From an uncultured Collinsella sp. (lineage in GTDB: Bacteria; Actinomycetota; Coriobacteriia; Coriobacteriales; Coriobacteriaceae), in the NCBI GenBank assembly GCA_902496005.1, contig CABUZI010000107.1, positions 1-5,575 on the forward strand: 5,575 nt of DNA, in the 5' to 3' direction. Shown here in pieces: positions 1 through 5,575 of this stretch (position 1 is the first letter of the stretch; each line of letters starts with the position of its first letter). A program made the position numbers and the translations under genes. Under the pieces are notes generated by a model, which was not told the DNA's origin, did no database searches, and worked only from the letters and a program-made list of their open reading frames with translations.

Positions 1-1799
1 TATCCGTGGTGACCATGGCCAGCGATCTGGGCCGTGCGGACGATGCCGAGCTGGCATTGAAATCCGTGGATAAGGCCATCGTGGCCTTGAGCGACGAGGT
101 GGATTATTGGGCCCCACTCGTCAACGCCGCTAAGATTCGCATGTACGCCCAGACGCGCAACCTGCAGGAGCTACCGCCGAGTACCCGCCAGATCGTCGAG
201 GCCAAAATGCGCGAGAAGGACTTTAACGAGAAAGAGGCTGACGCCCTTTTGGCTGAGGCGGTGCTCCATGCACGATGCGCCGTCAACGGGCGCATGATTG
301 AGATCCGTGCTGCCAAACCCGCCCAGGTCTTTGAGCAGGTGCTGGCGCAGCTGTGCGATGTGGTCTTTGAAAAGGCCGGCTATATCGGCGCGCCGGTCAC
401 GAGCGATTCCGATATCCGCTCCACTCTGGCGGGTAACGTTCAAGCGGGGCTCGCTGGCATGAACGCGGGTAACACGCGTGCGCTCAAGGAGGTCGAGGAT
501 TACCTCAAAGTGCAGCACCAGCGCCATCTGGATACCGCTATGGGCGATATCCAGCGCCAGTACCAGCAAAGGCCCTTTGGCTGGCGCGAGGTCGACATTG
601 CAAATGTGGTGGCGCAGCTTGTGGTGGAGCAGCGCGCGCAGGTGCTGTTTGGCGGCCAGACGATTCAAGCTAACGATAGCCGCATGGTGGCGCTCCTGCG
701 CAAGGATGCCGATAAGGCCCAGGTGCGCTTGCGCGTGCGCATGAGCGACCGGTTGCTGCGCGCCACGGGCGAGCTCATGCGTGATCTGTTTGATCTCAAG
801 ACCGTGCCCTCCAACGAGGATAAGCTCGTGGCCGAGCTCAAAGAGCGCCTTGAGGGCTTGCGCGAGGCGTGCCTCGCCATGGCACGCGACTACTACACGG
901 GCATCAAGCCGCTCTATCCGTATCCTGGCGAGAGTGAGTGCGAGAAGATGCGCTCGGAGGTGGCCGACGTCCTTAAGGACCAGAACGAGTCCGAGGCGTT
1001 CTTGACCACGTTCACCAAGCATGAGGAGCGTTTGCTCGATGTCAAGGAAGACTTTGACAAGGTGGTTGAGTTCTTCGAGTCCAATCAACGAACAGCGTTT
1101 GACCACGCCAAGGATTTCTTGAGCCGCACCGAGGGTATCGAGTATGCCTCCGATGACATTCCCAGCGCGGTTGAGAATGTGGCAAAGGTGCGTGAGGTTC
1201 TCAAAGATCCCAAGCCCTACGGCCGCATTAAAGACCTGCAGCCGCTTATGGATCCCGTCGAGGACGACATGAAAAAGCTGCTGGGCATCCGCCGCAATGA
1301 GTTTTTGTGCCGAATCGAGAGCGATCTGCAAGACCTGCAGGCACAGGCTGAGAGTCAAAAGGGCTTTGTCAATCAAGCCAAGGATGCCATTGCAGACGCC
1401 GGCACCAAATACGAGTCGTTCAAAAACCGTGCCCACAGTGCTCAAAGCCTCAACGAGCTGAGTGTTGCCGCGACTAACTGGGCCAACTGGCTCAGCGCAG
1501 CAACCAACGGGATGTACGACGCTGTGGATGCGGCCCGCATGCGTATGGACAACGAGCGCCGCACCACCGAGGTCACGAGTATGGGTGAGGTGGTCAAGAA
1601 GATCTCCAACAAGGCCGTTGCGTCGTCAGCGCCCACGCCTGCACCCGTGCCCCAGCGCAAGATCAAGACTGTGCGCCGCGCCGATCTGGCCAAGCCGAGT
1701 CGTCTCTTGTCCGCAGAGGATGTGGAGCGCTACGTGGACGACCTGCGCTCCCGCCTTATGCAGGCGCTCGCTGCAAACAACGAGATCCGTATCAACTAA
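1..1799 (+). CDS. brxC: BREX-1 P-loop protein BrxC, C-terminal part (5' end outside window)
   Basis: The reading frame is open to the left edge (codon TCC at 3-5 precedes the first possible GTG at 6), so this is the 3' part of a longer gene and the true start is not visible. About 598 residues are present. Full-length BrxC is about 1200 residues with an N-terminal ATPase domain, so the Walker motifs lie upstream. What is seen is a mostly helical, charged, coiled-coil-rich protein with no membrane segment or signal peptide. It includes DYYTGIKPLYPYPGESE around residues 298-314, an Ala/Pro-rich linker (SSAPTPAPVPQRK, about 540-552), and a C-terminal segment (KIKTVRRADL...LSAEDVERYVDDLRSRLMQAL) of the kind that closes BrxC proteins. 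BrxC is a cytoplasmic core BREX component needed for phage exclusion and, in studied systems, for host methylation. The order brxC-pglX matches the canonical type 1 operon. Family recognition is from memory of conserved sequence. Confidence 0.88.
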   Translation, partial: SVVTMASDLGRADDAELALKSVDKAIVALSDEVDYWAPLVNAAKIRMYAQTRNLQELPPSTRQIVEAKMREKDFNEKEADALLAEAVLHARCAVNGRMIEIRAAKPAQVFEQVLAQLCDVVFEKAGYIGAPVTSDSDIRSTLAGNVQAGLAGMNAGNTRALKEVEDYLKVQHQRHLDTAMGDIQRQYQQRPFGWREVDIANVVAQLVVEQRAQVLFGGQTIQANDSRMVALLRKDADKAQVRLRVRMSDRLLRATGELMRDLFDLKTVPSNEDKLVAELKERLEGLREACLAMARDYYTGIKPLYPYPGESECEKMRSEVADVLKDQNESEAFLTTFTKHEERLLDVKEDFDKVVEFFESNQRTAFDHAKDFLSRTEGIEYASDDIPSAVENVAKVREVLKDPKPYGRIKDLQPLMDPVEDDMKKLLGIRRNEFLCRIESDLQDLQAQAESQKGFVNQAKDAIADAGTKYESFKNRAHSAQSLNELSVAATNWANWLSAATNGMYDAVDAARMRMDNERRTTEVTSMGEVVKKISNKAVASSAPTPAPVPQRKIKTVRRADLAKPSRLLSAEDVERYVDDLRSRLMQALAANNEIRIN

Positions 1800-1806
1800 C
1801 CCGCGG

Positions 1807-1838
1807 AGCCACCGGTGCCAAAGCGCGCACCGGTGGCT
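1807..1838 (+). terminator. Hairpin between brxC and pglX (terminator-like or attenuator)
   Basis: A perfect 12-bp inverted repeat, AGCCACCGGTGC (1807-1818) and GCACCGGTGGCT (1827-1838), encloses an 8-nt loop. It starts 8 nt after the brxC stop codon. The stem is very G+C-rich, but what follows is TATGGCGTTT and not an unbroken T-run, so it is not a strong intrinsic terminator. It may partly terminate transcription, stabilise the brxC message end, or set the brxC:pglX ratio. The structure is seen directly; its function is inferred. Confidence 0.55.
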
Positions 1839-1848
1839 TATGGCGTTT

Positions 1849-1855
1849 AGAAAGG
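1849..1855 (+). promoter_or_regulatory. Ribosome binding site of pglX
   Basis: AGAAAGG lies 10 nt before the ATG at 1866, a slightly long but usable spacing. It supports that ATG as the pglX start, together with the family-typical beginning MNDSALKSFCTWARTELI. Confidence 0.6.
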
Positions 1856-1865
1856 CTCATCAACC

Positions 1866-4367
1866 ATGAACGATTCTGCTCTTAAGAGCTTCTGCACCTG
1901 GGCCCGTACGGAGCTCATCAAAGGCGTGGAGGCGCAGATGGTGCGCTACGGCATCACCGAACCTGCACCCGCGCCCGTTGGGTCCGAGACCGTCAACGGC
2001 CTGCCCCTAAGTCCGGCTGAGATTGAGCAACGCGACGAACTGCTGCGTATGCAGGCAGAGGTGGGTCACGAGGCGCTGCGCGACCGTGCGGCCTACACCT
2101 GGTTCAATCGCATCGTGGCCATTCGCTTTATGGATGCACGCGGATGGCTTCCCAGCCGTATGCGCATGCTGAGTCGTGCGGACGGCAGCCATGGCAGCGA
2201 GGCCGTGGAGAACGCACTGGACGTAGAGATAGCGACGGCCGATACCGATCGCATAGCCGAGCTCAAGATGGCGGGCTTGGATGAACCGTTGTGGCGCTAC
2301 CTGTTTGTGGCCCAGTGCGAGGAGCTTGCCGATTGCCTGCCAGGCGTCTTTGATCGCGTGGGCGGAGCCATGGAGCTGCTGTTGCCCCAGGGTCTCATGA
2401 TGGCCGACAGTGTGGTGGGCAAACTCAATGCCGTCCTCACTGACGAGGACTGGCGCGAGGGCGTGACCGTTCTGGGCTGGATGTATCAGTACTACAATGC
2501 CGACGTTAAAGACGAGTTCTTCAAGTCCAAGCGCAAGGCAGCGGCGGCGGACATCGCGCCCGCCACGCAGCTCTTCACCCCCGAGTGGATCGTGCGCTAT
2601 ATGGTCGAGAACTCGCTCGGCCGTCTGTGGATGCTCAACAATCCGGGGAGTTCGCTACGCGAGCGCATGGAGTATTACATCGAGCCCGATGCTGAGCACG
2701 AGGACTTCATCCGCATTTCGAGTCCCGAGGAGATAACCCTCTGCGACCCCGCATGCGGCTCGGGCCATATCTTGGTCTATGCGTTTGAGCTGCTCTTCCA
2801 TATGTACGAGGAGCGCGGCTATCGTGAGCGCGAGATTCCCGAGCTCATTCTTACTAAAAACCTTGCAGGTATGGAAATCGATTCCCGCGCGGCACAGATC
2901 GCGGAGCTGGCGCTTGCCATGTGCGCCCGCGAGCATGACCGTCGCTTCTTTAGGCGTGGCGTTCGCGCCGACGTTACCGTGCTCTCGAGCATCCCGCTAG
3001 GGGAGGACGAGCTGCCGGGTAACAAGAAGCTCGCCGAGGAGCTGAGTCATTTGGGCGAGATCGGTTCGCTGCTCAATCCTTCAGAGGACGAGATCGACGA
3101 GCTCAAGGCTGCCGCCGCGAGTTGTTCCGATGACCTTTTTGCCGCTACGGCCAAAACTAAGCTCGAAAGCGCTGCCGCCATCTGCGAGAAGCTGTCCCAT
3201 CGTTTTACCTGCACCGTTGCGAATCCTCCGTATATGGGCAGCAGCAGCTTTAATCCATTCATGAGCAAATGGGTCAAGAAGAACTACCCCGACGTGAAGA
3301 GCGACCTGTGCACGTGCTTTATCGAGCGCGGGTTCAGCCTTGCCAAGGACCGCGGCTACGCGGCCATGGTCACCATGCAGAGCTGGATGTTTCTGGGCAG
3401 CTTCGAGAAGATGCGCTCCTCGCTCATCGGCGGCAAGGCGATCGTTTCGATGGCGCATCTCGGCCCCCGCGCATTCGACGCTATCGGCGGCGAGGTCGTC
3501 AACGTAACCGCCGACGTCATCTACAACGGCCTCGCGGCATGCGAGGGCGCTTACGTGCGCCTTGTCGACATCAACGGAAGCGAGGCGAAGCGCCTCAAGC
3601 TGCTCGAGGCGATCCAGAACCCCGACTGCGGCTGGTTCTACCGCCGCGATGCCGATACCTTCAAACAAATCCCCGGCACCCCAATAGCCTACTGGCTTGG
3701 GAAAGGGGCGCGTCTTTCGTTCAAGGAAGGAGTGCCGTTGTCCGCGATCAGTTCACTGGCGCAGGGGTTAAAGTGCGGCGATACCGATCTTTTCGTTCGA
3801 TGCTGGTTCGAGTGCTCGGATCGGGACATCCTAGGCATTATAGGAGACCCATCTCAGGCTAAATGGCACTTTATGCTTGATGGGGGTGACTATAGGAAGT
3901 GGTCAGGGAATCAGATAGATGTTGTTAATTGGCAGGATGATGGGTATGAGATTAAGACTAATAGGGACAACAATGGAAAAGTTAGAGCCCGTGTCCAAAA
4001 TGAAAAATTTTACCATAAAAGCGGCGCTTTAACCTGGTCGGCGCTTACAAGTGGTCCGATTAGCGTTCGAAGCTGTTCGGATAATTCTCTTTGTGGCGGA
4101 GCGGGTTACTACATTGTTCCGACTAAACAGGAAGATAAGCTATTCATTCTTGGCCTGCTTAATAGCTCTACAGCGCAATATATCAAGCTGGCGTTGAGCC
4201 CGACTCTTAATAATGAAGTTGGAGACCTTAAACGTATCCCTGTCCACGGGATGGATTCCTCTAATGAGGAAGTTTTAGAATTGGTCCAGAAATCGCTCCA
4301 AGCATCCGAATTTGACTGGGATTCGTTTGAGACCTCTTGGGATTTCAAACGTCATCCTTTGGTGTAG
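1866..4367 (+). CDS. pglX: BREX-1 adenine-specific DNA methyltransferase PglX, N-terminal and specificity part (split gene)
   Basis: This 833-residue cytoplasmic enzyme part is expected to transfer methyl groups from S-adenosylmethionine to adenine N6 at the BREX recognition site, marking host DNA as self. The start MNDSALKSFCTWARTELI is typical of PglX. Visible motifs are the SAM-binding DPACGSGH (residues 294-301), GMEID (335-339, second SAM-site acidic motif) and catalytic NPPY (453-456), all intact. The conserved IPGTPIAYW (602-610) opens the target-recognition region, which runs to the end. The protein stops right after SWDFKRHPLV (824-833). In ordinary PglX proteins of about 1200 residues this motif is followed by a coiled-coil stretch and C-terminal domain, which are absent here and encoded instead from 5134. 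From about residue 615 codon use turns to A/T-ending codons, unlike the first two thirds. Reading through the TAG would add only eight residues. It probably needs the downstream piece to work; an alternative is a truncated enzyme. Confidence 0.9.
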   Translation: MNDSALKSFCTWARTELIKGVEAQMVRYGITEPAPAPVGSETVNGLPLSPAEIEQRDELLRMQAEVGHEALRDRAAYTWFNRIVAIRFMDARGWLPSRMRMLSRADGSHGSEAVENALDVEIATADTDRIAELKMAGLDEPLWRYLFVAQCEELADCLPGVFDRVGGAMELLLPQGLMMADSVVGKLNAVLTDEDWREGVTVLGWMYQYYNADVKDEFFKSKRKAAAADIAPATQLFTPEWIVRYMVENSLGRLWMLNNPGSSLRERMEYYIEPDAEHEDFIRISSPEEITLCDPACGSGHILVYAFELLFHMYEERGYREREIPELILTKNLAGMEIDSRAAQIAELALAMCAREHDRRFFRRGVRADVTVLSSIPLGEDELPGNKKLAEELSHLGEIGSLLNPSEDEIDELKAAAASCSDDLFAATAKTKLESAAAICEKLSHRFTCTVANPPYMGSSSFNPFMSKWVKKNYPDVKSDLCTCFIERGFSLAKDRGYAAMVTMQSWMFLGSFEKMRSSLIGGKAIVSMAHLGPRAFDAIGGEVVNVTADVIYNGLAACEGAYVRLVDINGSEAKRLKLLEAIQNPDCGWFYRRDADTFKQIPGTPIAYWLGKGARLSFKEGVPLSAISSLAQGLKCGDTDLFVRCWFECSDRDILGIIGDPSQAKWHFMLDGGDYRKWSGNQIDVVNWQDDGYEIKTNRDNNGKVRARVQNEKFYHKSGALTWSALTSGPISVRSCSDNSLCGGAGYYIVPTKQEDKLFILGLLNSSTAQYIKLALSPTLNNEVGDLKRIPVHGMDSSNEEVLELVQKSLQASEFDWDSFETSWDFKRHPLV

Positions 4368-4371
4368 GTGG
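4366..4371 (+). promoter_or_regulatory. Ribosome binding site of the HEPN gene, overlapping the pglX stop
   Basis: AGGTGG overlaps the last two bases of the pglX TAG stop (4365-4367) and sits 3 nt before the ATG at 4375. The stop-to-start gap is only 7 nt, so translation is probably coupled to that of the upstream PglX part. This supports ATG 4375 over the in-frame TTG at 4312, which lies inside pglX. Confidence 0.55.
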
Positions 4372-4374
4372 CAA

Positions 4375-4995
4375 ATGTCTACGGATCGGTTTAATAGGCT
4401 TAAAGACAATTTGTCTCGCGTTGACAGCCTTCTCGCTCTTTATGAAATTTTACAAAAGGAAGAAGCCAGACGTCTGGTTAGCACCAAGCAAGATGCACGT
4501 TCTGCTGACATATTGAGGGCTGCCGTTGTTCTGCTTCACGGATCTCAGGAAGATTATGTTCGGGGGATGCTATCCGACTGGTTATTCGATAGGGCGGACT
4601 CAAAAGAACTCGAAGGCATTTCGTTGCCTGGTTCTGCTCAAAAGAGAGCTCAGAAATTTACGCTTAGGGATCTGGCTCAATATAAGAATGAACAGGTTTC
4701 AGATTTGATTCAATCGTCAATCGAATCACAGCTTTCATTGGTCTCTTTTAACCAATACTCGGAGATATGCAGCTGGCTTTCCAAGATCGGGATTTCGCTA
4801 ACTCAGTTTAAGAATCAATCATTAATTGAGAACCTGATTAAACGTCGACACAAAATAGTTCATGAAGTCGATTTAAACAAGAAGTCTGGTAAGACCGAGA
4901 GTATTAAGGCTAGTACGGTCAGATCGTGGCGAGAAGCGGTTGAGAACATGCTTCGAATTGTAGATGAACAAATTGAGGGATGGGACGCTTCCTGA
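4375..4995 (+). CDS. HEPN-domain protein (RiboL-PSP-HEPN-like), putative RNase, inserted between the two pglX parts
   Basis: The gene encodes 206 residues from ATG 4375 to TGA 4993-4995. The protein looks all-helical, with no signal peptide or membrane segment. An early helix (about 46-66, RAAVVLLHGSQEDYVRGML) resembles the first core helix of RiboL-PSP-HEPN domains. Near the C-terminus is RRHKIVHEVD (157-166), giving R158-x4-H163, the R-x4-6-H catalytic signature of HEPN ribonucleases with a polar residue after the Arg. A charged helix (SWREAVENMLRIVDEQIEGW) closes the protein. HEPN proteins often act as metal-independent RNases in toxin-antitoxin, abortive-infection and CRISPR systems; an RNase role here is inferred from the motif only. 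No MNT nucleotidyltransferase partner is visible. It lies 7 nt after the upstream pglX part and 138 bp before the downstream part. Its codon use is A/T-rich, like the adjoining PglX specificity region, pointing to joint transfer. It could instead be a regulatory, non-catalytic HEPN. Confidence 0.75.
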   Translation: MSTDRFNRLKDNLSRVDSLLALYEILQKEEARRLVSTKQDARSADILRAAVVLLHGSQEDYVRGMLSDWLFDRADSKELEGISLPGSAQKRAQKFTLRDLAQYKNEQVSDLIQSSIESQLSLVSFNQYSEICSWLSKIGISLTQFKNQSLIENLIKRRHKIVHEVDLNKKSGKTESIKASTVRSWREAVENMLRIVDEQIEGWDAS

Positions 4996-5121
4996 TGCGC
5001 GCCCTGAGTTCGTTTGTATATATCACAAGAGAGAGGCGCATAATACGCGATTTATTCGACTTCTATCTGCAATCAAGGCTTCAACGTTGCCTCTTGAGTG
5101 CGGTTTTCGGGTCAACATTAG

Positions 5122-5127
5122 AGAAGG
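5122..5127 (+). promoter_or_regulatory. Ribosome binding site of the PglX C-terminal piece
   Basis: AGAAGG lies 6 nt before ATG 5134, close to ideal spacing. An in-frame TAG at 5119-5121 stands immediately upstream, so this piece cannot be an extension of any earlier reading frame and must start translation anew. A good site at exactly this place argues that the downstream part is expressed and is not dead remnant. No convincing promoter is seen in the 138-bp spacer 4996-5133. CATAAT at 5039-5044 resembles a -10 box but has no good -35 partner. Confidence 0.65.
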
Positions 5128-5133
5128 ACTACC

Positions 5134-5575
5134 ATGGCCACTTTACTTCAAGAAAAATACGAGGCCCGCAAGGCCGAAGTCAACGAGCGGTTCGAGCAGC
5201 TTCGCGCTAACGAGGAGGAGCTCAACCGAATCTTTGCCAAGATCTACAACATGGAGGGGGAGGTGCCCATCGAGGTCGAGGATAAGTACGTTTCGGTGGC
5301 ACGCATCTTCGACACCGCCGACGAGATTCCCGAGAGCTATAAGGGCAACAAATACGTGCGTACCAAGCGCGACGAGGCCACCTCGCTCATAAGCTATGCC
5401 GTCGGCTGCATGTTTGGCCGCTATTCGCTGGATGTGGACGGGCTGGTTCTGGCCGATCAAGGAGCCACGGTCGACGACTATCTGGCCAAGATGCCCGATC
5501 CCGATCACGTGACCTTTATGCCCGATAGCGACAACGTGCTGCCCATTACCGATGACGAGTACTTTGACGACGACA
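5134..5575 (+). CDS. pglX: PglX C-terminal part (second part of split BREX-1 methyltransferase; 3' end outside window)
   Basis: The frame is open from ATG 5134 to the right edge: 147 codons with no stop. Residues 6-40 form a charged, coiled-coil-like stretch ending in RANEEELNRIFAKIY (24-38). Then come IEVEDKYVSV (46-55), ISYAVGCMFGRYSLD (86-100) and, at the end of the window, ITDDEYFDDD. From memory of the family these blocks, in this order, are the region directly following SWDFKRHPL in one-piece PglX proteins of Firmicutes and Actinobacteria, where the linker reads like ...ERFNQLKANEEELNRIF. The piece lacks any methyltransferase motif, so alone it cannot be an enzyme. The likely role is to bind the upstream 833-residue part and complete PglX. 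G+C and codon use return to the high-G+C style of brxC and early pglX, so this is the resident copy. An insertion between codons 4-5 and the old continuation, or a remnant second pglX copy, are alternatives. Confidence 0.82.
   Translation, partial: MATLLQEKYEARKAEVNERFEQLRANEEELNRIFAKIYNMEGEVPIEVEDKYVSVARIFDTADEIPESYKGNKYVRTKRDEATSLISYAVGCMFGRYSLDVDGLVLADQGATVDDYLAKMPDPDHVTFMPDSDNVLPITDDEYFDDD

Larger units (their letters stand above)
3700..5133 (+). other. Low-G+C segment: PglX target-recognition region plus HEPN gene (probable transferred cassette)
   Basis: Hand counts give 76 G+C in 120 bases at 3361-3480 (63%), 133 in 300 at 3841-4140 (44%) and 65 in 180 at 4681-4860 (36%). G/C-ending codons return from about 5160. 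The left change falls just after the conserved IPGTPIAYW coding stretch (3669-3695), and the right change just before the PglX C-terminal piece. This fits exchange of the specificity-determining region, together with its attached gene, by recombination in conserved flanks. Edges are approximate to about 50-80 bases. I saw no terminal inverted repeats, transposase or recombinase gene inside. Confidence 0.65.

Noticed and set aside
171..1445. A 424-codon open frame on the minus strand inside brxC
   Set aside because: It lies antisense to a well-recognised gene, its translation is rich in Leu/His/Ala without any family resemblance, and such long antisense frames are expected in high-G+C DNA with strong third-position bias.
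3081..3668. A 195-codon open frame on the minus strand inside pglX
   Set aside because: It is a shadow of the methyltransferase core in its most G+C-rich part. It has no plausible start signal or family motif.
4312..4374. Extended start of the HEPN gene at TTG 4312
   Set aside because: It would lie wholly within the conserved end of the upstream PglX part. ATG 4375 has AGGTGG just before it.
5073..5097. Intrinsic terminator after the HEPN gene
   Set aside because: The stem is short (four good pairs plus a wobble or bulge) and no T-run follows it, so it is not supported as a terminator.
3700..5133. Insertion sequence or group II intron as the cause of the split
   Set aside because: No transposase, reverse transcriptase, terminal inverted repeats or clear target-site duplication could be seen. 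The only protein between the pglX parts is the HEPN-like one.
4365..5134. Stop at 4365 as a sequencing error or simple frameshift within one continuous pglX
   Set aside because: A 766-bp segment with its own complete gene separates the two parts, and several stops occur in the relevant frames, so no single base change would rejoin them.
4964..5392. 142-codon and 76-codon + strand frames across the spacer and the start of the PglX C-terminal piece
   Set aside because: Both overlap the HEPN end or the PglX C-terminal frame. Over the shared part they give Arg/Ser/Pro-rich out-of-frame translation. The frame from 5134 has the ribosome site and recognisable family motifs.

Overview
The window is a stretch of a type 1 BREX (bacteriophage exclusion) operon, all on the + strand. 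It runs from the 3' part of brxC into the methyltransferase gene pglX. High G+C, strong G/C bias at third codon positions and the style of the proteins suggest a gut actinobacterium of the Coriobacteriia (Collinsella/Olsenella-like). That assignment is inferred from composition and remembered family resemblance; no search was run.

Layout: (1) 1-1799, the C-terminal ~600 residues of BrxC, open at the left edge. (2) 1800-1865, a short spacer with a perfect 12-bp hairpin and the pglX ribosome binding site. (3) 1866-4367, an 833-residue PglX with N-terminal region, N6-adenine methyltransferase core (DPACGSGH, NPPY) and target-recognition region. It ends at TAG just after the motif SWDFKRHPLV, about two thirds of the way through a normal ~1200-residue PglX. 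(4) 4375-4995, a separate 206-residue gene whose C-terminal part carries the HEPN ribonuclease signature R-x4-H; it resembles the RiboL-PSP-HEPN type. (5) 4996-5133, a 138-bp spacer with several stops. (6) 5134 to the right edge, a new ORF with its own ribosome binding site. It encodes the part of PglX that normally follows SWDFKRHPL (ANEEELNRIF, ISYAVGCMFGRYSLD, DDEYFDDD).

The main observation is that pglX is divided in two by a HEPN-family gene. The upstream half ends cleanly, the HEPN gene starts 7 nt later, and the downstream half has its own start signal, so the arrangement looks organised and not like random decay. The specificity part of PglX (from about 3700) and the HEPN gene are both low in G+C (about 36-44% in sampled rows, against about 63% just upstream) and use A/T-ending codons. 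G+C rises again at the start of the C-terminal PglX piece. This suggests that target-recognition region plus HEPN gene arrived together as one cassette in a high-G+C BREX locus, with the left join near the conserved IPGTPIAYW motif.

Working model (inference): the two PglX pieces assemble into one methyltransferase for BREX self-marking and phage sensing. The HEPN protein, made from the same message, would be a linked RNase effector or regulator tied to that specificity module. The expected downstream genes, pglZ and brxL, lie outside the window.
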